Shown here piece by piece: positions 58,446 through 64,000 of a stretch of 64,000 nt of DNA. The position numbers and the translations under genes are program-made. The notes below the pieces were generated by a model that was not told the origin of the DNA, ran no database searches, and worked only from the letters and a program-made list of their open reading frames with translations. Source of the DNA: Chryseobacterium panacisoli (lineage in GTDB: Bacteria > Bacteroidota > Bacteroidia > Flavobacteriales > Weeksellaceae); contig NZ_VTRU01000007.1 of assembly GCF_008274625.1 (NCBI RefSeq), positions 62,001 through 126,000 on the forward strand, in the 5' to 3' direction. Position 1 is the stretch's first letter. Each line of letters starts with the position of its first letter.

Positions 58446-58453
58446 TATTTTTG
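58446..58453 (+). promoter_or_regulatory. -7 promoter box of mutL
   Basis: TATTTTTG, exact TAnnTTTG, 20 bp before the ATG at 58473. The in-frame TTG at 58458 would fall at the transcription start and is rejected. The gap 58157-58472 holds nothing else besides the terminator. Confidence 0.6.
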
Positions 58454-58472
58454 TAAGTTGATTTACGTTTTT

Positions 58473-60263
58473 ATGTCAGATATTATTCAGCTTTTACCGG
58501 ATCATGTAGCCAACCAAATTGCAGCGGGAGAGGTGGTGCAGCGGCCTGCATCCATCGTGAAAGAACTTTTGGAAAATGCTATTGATGCAGATGCAACGAA
58601 GATTGAATTGATCATCAGAGATGCCGGGAAAAACCTTATTCAGGTGGTAGACGACGGAAAAGGAATGTCCGAAACAGATGCCCGTATGGCATTTGAAAGA
58701 CACGCTACCTCCAAAATCAAAGGAACAGAAGATATCTTTAAGATTGCTACAAAAGGTTTCCGGGGTGAAGCACTGGCTTCTATTGCAGCAGTTTCACAGG
58801 TAGAGCTCAGAACGAAACAGAAAGATACATCCATTGGTACCAACATTTATATTGAAGGTGGAGTTTTCCAGTTTCAGGACCCGGTTCAGACAGCAGACGG
58901 ATCAAACTTTTTAGTAAAAAATCTTTTCTATAACGTTCCTGCAAGAAGGAAGTTTCTGAAAAATAATAATATCGAATTCAGACACGTAATTGATGAATTT
59001 CAGCGTGTTGCATTGGCTCATGAGAATCTGGAGTTTTCACTTTTTCATGATGATGAAGCCGTTTTCAGGTTGAGAAAAGGAAGTCAGATGCAGCGTATTG
59101 TAGATGTTTTCGGAAGAAAACTTCAGCCGCTTCTGATTCCTATCAAAGAAGATATTATCTGGTGTAAACTTCATGGATTTGTTGCCAAACCCGAAGGGGC
59201 AAAGAAAGCAAGGGGAGAGCAGTTTCTTTTTGTGAACGGAAGATATTTCAGAAGCCCGTACTTCAATAAAGCAGTACAGGAAGCCTTTGAAGGACTTCTG
59301 CAGCCAGGATATGTTCCTTCGTTTTTCCTGTTCCTGGAGCTTGATCCGGAGAAAATTGATGTGAATATCCATCCACAGAAAACCGAAGTGAAATTTGAAG
59401 ATGAACACCTTATTTTTGCTTTGCTCCGCTCAACCATCAAAAGATCTTTAGGGATTTATAATGTCTCTCCAAGTCTTGATTTCGACAGAGATCCGGAGTT
59501 GGATGAAATGATGAATAAACCGATTCCAAGCAAAGGAAACGGTGGTGGAAGTGGTTTTGTGAAAATGCCGGAGATCATTGTAGACAAGGATTATAACCCG
59601 TTTTTGGAAGAAAAAAATGTAGTGCATCCGGAAGAAATTCAGAATCTTACGGAAATGTACCATCAGAATATTACCGCTGAACCTTCAAAGATTAATTTAT
59701 TTGAAGATGAAGATTTTGACGAAGATCTGATGAGACTCCCGAACGGCTACTGGCTTTTCAATAAAGGTGATGTGACATTGATGCTGGATCTCGGAAGAAT
59801 GCACAGACTATTGGTTTCTGAAGGAAATAAATCTACCAGAAAATCAAACACAAACAGCCATGCCCTTCTTTTCTCTCTGGAGTATCATATGAATGAGATT
59901 GAGAAGACAAAATACAATTCGATCAAAAAATATCTTCCGGAATTAGGGTTTGACATGAAAATTGCTCATGAAAGTGTACTTAGAATAGATTCACTTCCTG
60001 AAGGGCTGAAAGAAACCCAGGCCATGAAATTCCTGGAGAACCTTTTTGAAATCCTGGAATACAAGACAGAAGAGGAATTTTTGCAGTACTATCATAACCA
60101 ATGGAGCAAAATGCAGTCGAAGTCAAGATTTGACTTTATTTATAAAAAAGATGCGGAACAGCTTATCAAAGACTTTACAGCATTAGGCTTCCCGGAATTT
60201 TTACCGGATGGAAAAAGATGCTATTATGAAGTTCCGTTTAATGATTTTAAAAACAAATTTTAA
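58473..60263 (+). CDS. mutL: DNA mismatch repair protein MutL
   Basis: The 596-residue protein has the GHKL ATPase motifs: QIAAGEVVQRPASIVKELLENAIDADA, VVDDGKGMSETDARMAFERHATSKI, TKGFRGEALASIAAVS, and NVPARRKFLK. It then has the transducer domain with FVNGRYFRSPYFNKAVQEAF and VNIHPQKTEVKF, an acidic linker and a C-terminal dimerisation domain. No DQHAxxERxxYE endonuclease motif is visible in the C-terminal part I read, which would be a notable absence. It links MutS recognition to strand removal. Confidence 0.93.
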   Translation: MSDIIQLLPDHVANQIAAGEVVQRPASIVKELLENAIDADATKIELIIRDAGKNLIQVVDDGKGMSETDARMAFERHATSKIKGTEDIFKIATKGFRGEALASIAAVSQVELRTKQKDTSIGTNIYIEGGVFQFQDPVQTADGSNFLVKNLFYNVPARRKFLKNNNIEFRHVIDEFQRVALAHENLEFSLFHDDEAVFRLRKGSQMQRIVDVFGRKLQPLLIPIKEDIIWCKLHGFVAKPEGAKKARGEQFLFVNGRYFRSPYFNKAVQEAFEGLLQPGYVPSFFLFLELDPEKIDVNIHPQKTEVKFEDEHLIFALLRSTIKRSLGIYNVSPSLDFDRDPELDEMMNKPIPSKGNGGGSGFVKMPEIIVDKDYNPFLEEKNVVHPEEIQNLTEMYHQNITAEPSKINLFEDEDFDEDLMRLPNGYWLFNKGDVTLMLDLGRMHRLLVSEGNKSTRKSNTNSHALLFSLEYHMNEIEKTKYNSIKKYLPELGFDMKIAHESVLRIDSLPEGLKETQAMKFLENLFEILEYKTEEEFLQYYHNQWSKMQSKSRFDFIYKKDAEQLIKDFTALGFPEFLPDGKRCYYEVPFNDFKNKF

Positions 60264-60269
60264 AAAATT

Positions 60270-60998
60270 ATGTTTAACAATATACCGCCAATTACAAGGA
60301 ATATTATTATAATCAATGTTATAGTATTTATTGTTACTTATTTCATGGGAAACCAGATGATTGGTTATCTCGCGGGTTTTTATCCGTTCTCACCTTTTTT
60401 CCATTCATGGCAGGTTATTACCCATATGTTCATGCACGGAAGCATCATGCATATTTTATTTAACATGATGACACTCTTTAGCTTTGGACCCATTCTGGAA
60501 CAGACATTGGGAGATAAAAAATATTTAATCCTTTATTTTGCAAGCGGTTTAGGGGCATTTTTTCTTTTCAATTTGTGGAATTTTGTAGAAGTTCAGCAGC
60601 TTTCCAATGAGTTGGAACAGCTTGGATTTAATGTAAATGCATATTTGTCTGGCGCCAGTGTTGAGTTTGCGGGCAATGCCGATTCTATTCTTAAGCAAAA
60701 AGAATTACTGGAAAACTTCAAAGGTATTGTAGCCACCCCTATGGTAGGAGCATCTGGAGCTATTTTCGGAGTTGTGGCGGCATTTGCAACCCTATATCCG
60801 GATTCTAAAATTGGAATTATGTTTATTCCGGTTCCTATAAAAGTAAAATACCTTCTGCCTATTATTGTTGTTGTTTCCGTGTACCTTGGGCTTTCTGGAA
60901 ACGGAGGTGGCATTGCTCATCTCGCTCACGTAGGAGGTGCGTTGGTAGGTTGGTTGTTGGCATTAAGCTGGAAAAAGCATTTGTACCGTTTCAATTAA
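60270..60998 (+). CDS. Rhomboid-family intramembrane serine protease
   Basis: The 242-residue membrane protein has rhomboid segments HSWQVITHMFMHGSIMHILFNMMTLFSFGPILEQTLG, the catalytic serine in GASGAIFGVVAAF, and the catalytic histidine in IAHLAHVGGALVGWLLAL. Between segments there is an insert of about 40 residues (QQLSNELEQLGFNVNAYLSG...) before the catalytic Ser, commonly seen in Bacteroidota rhomboids. It cuts transmembrane substrates inside the membrane. It follows mutL by 6 bp and is probably cotranscribed with it and the EEP-family genes. Confidence 0.92.
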   Translation: MFNNIPPITRNIIIINVIVFIVTYFMGNQMIGYLAGFYPFSPFFHSWQVITHMFMHGSIMHILFNMMTLFSFGPILEQTLGDKKYLILYFASGLGAFFLFNLWNFVEVQQLSNELEQLGFNVNAYLSGASVEFAGNADSILKQKELLENFKGIVATPMVGASGAIFGVVAAFATLYPDSKIGIMFIPVPIKVKYLLPIIVVVSVYLGLSGNGGGIAHLAHVGGALVGWLLALSWKKHLYRFN

Positions 60999-61007
60999 AA
61001 TAATATT

Positions 61008-62000
61008 GTGAAGGTTTTCCGACTCATACTGTTCGTCCTGCATCTGGGAATTCTGTTTTTACTGCTGGGCACATTATTGAATGCCTATGTCCCACCAAAG
61101 GTTTTTCCATGGTTTAACTTGCTTTCCTTGGGTTTTCCCGTACTTATGATCTTTTATATTATTCTGACGATATTCTGGGTGATAAGCTGGAAAAAAAGAG
61201 CTTTTGTATTCATGTTTGCGGGGCTGGCATTGATCAACCCTGTTAAAAGATGGGTGAATTATTCTTCTCCTAAAAATGGAGATTCAGAAATAAAAATTGT
61301 CTCTTTCAATACCAGGGCGGGTGGAAGAGGAAATGCGGAAATTGAACCCTATCTGAAATCTCAGAATGCGGATGTTATTCTTTTGCAGGAAGATGCTGGT
61401 AAAGATTATCAATTTGAAGGATATCAGAAAGTAAATCCGGGGGCAGGGTTAACAATTTTGACCAAACATAAGATCATTAATCATAAGATTATAGATCCAA
61501 GGGATGAAAACATAAGAGTTCCTGGTTTACAGGCAGATATAGAGATTAATGGAATAGTATACCGGTTTATGGATGTATATCTTAATCCGTTTCACTTTGA
61601 TAAAGACATGGTAAGACTTAATGGAGATACGGATACCAACGAACAAAAAGCAAAAGATGTTGTAAAAAGGCTGATTCCCACCTTTAAAAAGCATCAGGAT
61701 CAGGTAGCACTTATTCGAGAGATCATTAATAATTCGCCTTATCCCGTAATTCTGACCGGAGATTTCAATTCTGTTCCCAATTCTTATGAATATTATCATT
61801 TATCAGATGGGCTTGAAGATGCATTTTTAACTGCCGGAAAAGGCAGTGCAACCAGTTTTCACGATTATAAGTTCCCAATCAGGATCGATTATGTTTTTTC
61901 TTCAAAAGCATTAAAGGCAATATCTTATGAAGTTGACCGTTCTGTAAGTATTTCAGATCATTATCCTGTCATCGTGAAATTTTCCACGGAGAGCAAATAA
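61008..62000 (+). CDS. Membrane-anchored endonuclease/exonuclease/phosphatase-family protein, copy A
   Basis: The start is a GTG (61008), 9 bp after the rhomboid stop. The 330-residue protein has three membrane helices (residues about 5-80), then the EEP fold: IKIVSFNTRAGGRGN, ADVILLQEDAG, PYPVILTGDFNSVPNSYEYYHL (catalytic Asp/Asn), HDYKFPIRIDYVFSSKAL and SVSISDHYPVIVKF (catalytic His). The domain probably faces the periplasm or outside. The target, a nucleic acid or a phospholipid-like phosphodiester, is unknown. A close paralog follows. Confidence 0.88.
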   Translation: MKVFRLILFVLHLGILFLLLGTLLNAYVPPKVFPWFNLLSLGFPVLMIFYIILTIFWVISWKKRAFVFMFAGLALINPVKRWVNYSSPKNGDSEIKIVSFNTRAGGRGNAEIEPYLKSQNADVILLQEDAGKDYQFEGYQKVNPGAGLTILTKHKIINHKIIDPRDENIRVPGLQADIEINGIVYRFMDVYLNPFHFDKDMVRLNGDTDTNEQKAKDVVKRLIPTFKKHQDQVALIREIINNSPYPVILTGDFNSVPNSYEYYHLSDGLEDAFLTAGKGSATSFHDYKFPIRIDYVFSSKALKAISYEVDRSVSISDHYPVIVKFSTESK

Positions 62001-62073
62001 TCATAAAAAGAGTTAAAATTATCTGCTTGGTAGGATTTTTGTTGAAAGAAAACCGTACCAAGACCGTTTTTTC

Positions 62074-63045
62074 ATGAAGTCGAATCAGATATTACTATTT
62101 ATACATATCGTTATTGCTGTTTTGCTGTTATGCACATTAGGGAATGCATGGATTCCGCCTAATCTTTTGGGCTACCTTAATCTGCTTTCACTTGGTTTCC
62201 CCTATCTGATTGCTGCACATTTGATTCTTACCCTGATATGGATCTTCAAAAAACAAAAAATAGCCATCGCTTTTGCATTAGGTACACTTATCTTCTATAA
62301 TCCCATCAGACGATGGATCAATTTTTCTCCAAAAACAGAGAATGGAAAAACAATACGGGATATTAAAGTATTAACATTTAATGTGAAATATGGAGAATAC
62401 GGTTGGGATAAAGTGAAAAATTATATAAAAGAACAGGATGCAGATATTATTCTTGTGCAGGAAAAAGACACCAATCGCGCCATAAAGCGGGATCTTATAA
62501 AATATCCTTCTGTTATTCTGAAAACAAAACATAAAATTGTAAGACAGGCAGAGCTGATTGATGAGAAGGCAAGAGGAAATTCATTCTACGCTGATATTGA
62601 TATCAATGGAAAGGTCATCAGAATCATCAATGTTTATCTTGAACCTTTCAGACTTCATAAGTCAATGTTTACGAAGTTAGATGCCCTTGGGTTTGGGAAT
62701 GTTTCTACATTGCTGTCTCACATGACCCCTACATTTCAGGCCCATGAAGATCAGGTAAAAAGAATCAGAAAAATGGTAGATTTATCTCCTTATCCGGTTA
62801 TTTTGGCCGGAGACTTTAATTCTGTTCCCAATTCTTATGAATATTATAATCTGGGAAAAGACCTTCAGGATGCATTTTTAGTGGCAGGAAAGGGAAGTGC
62901 AAGCAGTTTTCATGACTATAAGGTACCTTTGAGAATTGATTATATTTTCAGTTCAAAATCCATTATTCCTCTAAGCTATAAAGTAGATCAATCTGTGAAA
63001 TTATCGGATCACTATCCTGTAATTGCAGAATTTCTGCTAAATTAG
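62074..63045 (+). CDS. Membrane-anchored endonuclease/exonuclease/phosphatase-family protein, copy B
   Basis: The 323-residue protein has the same layout as copy A, with three N-terminal helices (ILLFIHIVIAVLLLCTLGNAW, LNLLSLGFPYLIAAHLILTLIW, IAIAFALGTLIFYNPIRRW) and EEP motifs LTFNVKYGEYG, DADIILVQEKD, PYPVILAGDFNSVPNSYEYYNL, HDYKVPLRIDYIF and KLSDHYPVIAEF. The two share long stretches such as GDFNSVPNSYEYY, so this is a tandem duplication whose loops diverged near residues 125-180. All catalytic residues are kept in both. Confidence 0.88.
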   Translation: MKSNQILLFIHIVIAVLLLCTLGNAWIPPNLLGYLNLLSLGFPYLIAAHLILTLIWIFKKQKIAIAFALGTLIFYNPIRRWINFSPKTENGKTIRDIKVLTFNVKYGEYGWDKVKNYIKEQDADIILVQEKDTNRAIKRDLIKYPSVILKTKHKIVRQAELIDEKARGNSFYADIDINGKVIRIINVYLEPFRLHKSMFTKLDALGFGNVSTLLSHMTPTFQAHEDQVKRIRKMVDLSPYPVILAGDFNSVPNSYEYYNLGKDLQDAFLVAGKGSASSFHDYKVPLRIDYIFSSKSIIPLSYKVDQSVKLSDHYPVIAEFLLN

Positions 63046-63049
63046 TTCC

Positions 63050-63412
63050 ATGAAAAATATACTGTCTGCGATTTTTATTTTCACAATTCTTCTCACTGCG
63101 TGTTCCAAGAAAGAATCTCCGGGATTCGCCGCTGAACAGGATGTTAAAAGGAACTATGACACTATTGCTGTTGATTCCTTTTCTACCGGCGCTGTTTCAG
63201 TAGATATTGCCCGAAAGATAAGAATGTCTTCTCCTCAATATCTGGATTCTGTAAAACAGGCTAAAAAGCTTCAGGAAGAGGAGAACAAGCTAAAGGCAGA
63301 GCTTGAAAAAGAAAATAAAGCAAAACAGGAAGAGGAAAAGAAGAAGGCTGAAGCAGAAAAGAAGCAGAAGTCTGCAGAAACATCGGCTGCTCAGGAGATT
63401 AAAACACAATAA
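63050..63412 (+). CDS. Small lipoprotein with charged helical tail
   Basis: The 120-residue product has a lipoprotein signal (MKNILSAIFIFTILLTAC, lipobox LLTAC), about 50 residues of mixed sequence, then a long Lys/Glu-rich helix (QAKKLQEEENKLKAELEKENKAKQEEEKKKAEAEKK) and a polar tail. It resembles outer-membrane-tethered coiled-coil proteins. It lies 4 bp after EEP copy B and probably ends the operon. No function known. Confidence 0.7.
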   Translation: MKNILSAIFIFTILLTACSKKESPGFAAEQDVKRNYDTIAVDSFSTGAVSVDIARKIRMSSPQYLDSVKQAKKLQEEENKLKAELEKENKAKQEEEKKKAEAEKKQKSAETSAAQEIKTQ

Positions 63413-63438
63413 AGCCAATATCATTAAAAATATACAAT

Positions 63439-63849
63439 ATGAAAAAACAAATCCTTACAGCAATAGTGATCTCAGTATTCACTGTAGCATGTACAAAATC
63501 AACAACGAAAACAGAAGAGGTAGAAAATGCTGACGGATCAGTTACTACAACGACTACCACCGTTACAGAAACCCCAACCACTGTTGATACCGCGAAGATC
63601 AACAATGCGAAAGAAGATGTGAAGGCGAAAGTAGATGCTGCCGGAAATAAGATTGACGATGCCGCCCAGAAGGCTAAAGATAAAATTGACGCAACAGCTG
63701 ATAAAACAAAGCAGGATCTTCACAAGGCTGGTCAGGATATCAAAACCGAAGCAAATAAAGTAGGGCAGGATGCCAAAGAGGCCGCCAAAAAAGGAGCTTC
63801 AAAAGTAGAGGAAGCCGCGAAAAAGGTAAAAGAAGATTTAAGTAAATAA
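63439..63849 (+). CDS. YtxH/LEA-like lipoprotein
   Basis: The 136-residue product has a signal ending near FTVAC (MKKQILTAIVISVFTVAC, lipobox FTVAC), a Thr-rich stretch (GSVTTTTTTVTETPTT), and then an Ala/Lys/Asp/Glu repeat region (VDAAGNKIDDAAQKAKDKIDATADKTKQDLHKAGQDIKTEANKVGQDAKEAAKKGASKVEEAAKKVKEDL) with an 11-residue periodicity like late-embryogenesis-abundant and YtxH proteins. It is probably an outer-membrane stress protein. A strong terminator follows. Confidence 0.75.
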   Translation: MKKQILTAIVISVFTVACTKSTTKTEEVENADGSVTTTTTTVTETPTTVDTAKINNAKEDVKAKVDAAGNKIDDAAQKAKDKIDATADKTKQDLHKAGQDIKTEANKVGQDAKEAAKKGASKVEEAAKKVKEDLSK

Positions 63850-63852
63850 AAT

Positions 63853-63888
63853 AAATGCCGTAATTCAACTTGAATTACGGCATTTTTA
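63853..63888. terminator. Bidirectional terminator after the YtxH-like gene
   Basis: AAATGCCGTAATTCAA and TTGAATTACGGCATTT form a 16-bp perfect stem around one base, then a T run; the minus-strand gene ends just beyond it. Confidence 0.88.
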
Positions 63889-63916
63889 TTTGTTAATTGT
63901 AAGAAGTCTTTTTTTC

Positions 63917-64000
63917 TTACTTATTCATTTCCAGTAAAGGATCAATATATTCTCTGTCGTTGCTTAGCCTCGGCACTTTATTTTGCCCGCCAAGTTTTCC
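63917..64000 (-). CDS. C-terminus of a GH3 auxin-responsive-promoter-family-like protein, cut by window edge
   Basis: Only the last 27 codons are present; the frame is open to base 64000. The end reads GKLGGQNKVPRLSNDREY followed by IDPLLEMNK, which I recall as the conserved C-terminus of bacterial GH3-family (auxin-responsive promoter-like, acyl-adenylate amide synthetase) proteins in Bacteroidota. The rest must lie outside the window. The call rests on this short tail only. Confidence 0.6.
   Translation of the reverse strand, partial: GKLGGQNKVPRLSNDREYIDPLLEMNK

Noticed and set aside
1..64000. CRISPR array, prophage or insertion sequence
   Set aside because: No regularly spaced repeats, phage structural genes or transposase-like frames were found on either strand.

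Overview
The window reads as a chromosomal segment of a low-GC Bacteroidota bacterium of the order Flavobacteriales, most like Chryseobacterium or a close Weeksellaceae relative. The signs are type IX secretion sorting domains (YPNP-type C-termini), a SprE/PorW-like lipoprotein, a GLPGLI-family protein beside a CarboxypepD_reg outer-membrane receptor, SusC-like TonB receptors, and many promoters with the Bacteroidota -7 box TAnnTTTG, often about 20 bp downstream of a TTTG/TTG -33 element. No insertion sequence, prophage or CRISPR array was seen.

Layout: 1-9,250 holds housekeeping genes (SprE/PorW-like lipoprotein, Maf, KdsC-like phosphatase, DUF2520 protein, an ECF sigma/anti-sigma/effector trio, LepA, a DUF1579 lipoprotein). 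9,337-19,790 is the most striking region. A NUDIX/winged-helix regulator of the NrtR type is followed on the same strand by 14 tightly packed genes dominated by NAD+/ADP-ribose chemistry: NADAR, 2OG-Fe(II) oxygenase, a coiled-coil protein, a vWA protein, a short PurA-like enzyme, a POA1/TARG1-like macrodomain, an ADP-ribosylation/crystallin-J1-like small protein, a PARG-like TIGR02452 protein, DUF4291, a MacroD-type macrodomain, Sir2, ADP-ribosylglycohydrolase, the RNA 2'-phosphotransferase KptA and a PPP-type phosphoesterase. Four copies of one 21-bp imperfect palindrome (TTTGTGT-N7-ACACAAA type) sit at the regulator's own promoter, twice at the NADAR promoter, and before the coiled-coil gene. 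This predicts a self-contained NAD/ADP-ribose-responsive regulon.

19,900-28,440 holds an M14 peptidase, a T9SS cargo protein, a JmjC/cupin_8 protein, and an outer-membrane receptor/GLPGLI pair split by a DinB gene. 28,500-31,013 is feoA-feoB-(Cys-rich small protein) under a 29-bp near-perfect palindrome. 31,080-39,876 holds GlmM, a Crp-like regulator next to an oxidoreductase, a TPR protein, an EamA transporter, Aat and a DUF3127 protein. 40,055-40,678 is a tandemly duplicated tRNA triplet (Leu-UAG, Gly-GCC, Leu-UAA), in which the second tRNA-Gly has a damaged acceptor stem.

40,890-46,850 holds a small periplasmic protein, an XRE regulator, a MocR-type regulator, a GNAT protein and a secreted type I phosphodiesterase. 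47,266-54,259 is a minus-strand phosphonate-type locus: TonB receptor, DUF5690 MFS transporter, TIGR03364 FAD oxidoreductase, PhnX-like HAD hydrolase, and an upstream XRE-cupin regulator. 54,413-58,156 holds an OmpR/histidine-kinase pair followed by a Usp-like gene and a DUF1275 gene, preceded by 11-bp direct repeats. 58,473-64,000 holds MutL, a rhomboid protease, two tandem membrane-anchored EEP-family phosphatases, two small lipoproteins and the end of a GH3-like gene. All functions are inferred from reading the sequence; no database search was run.
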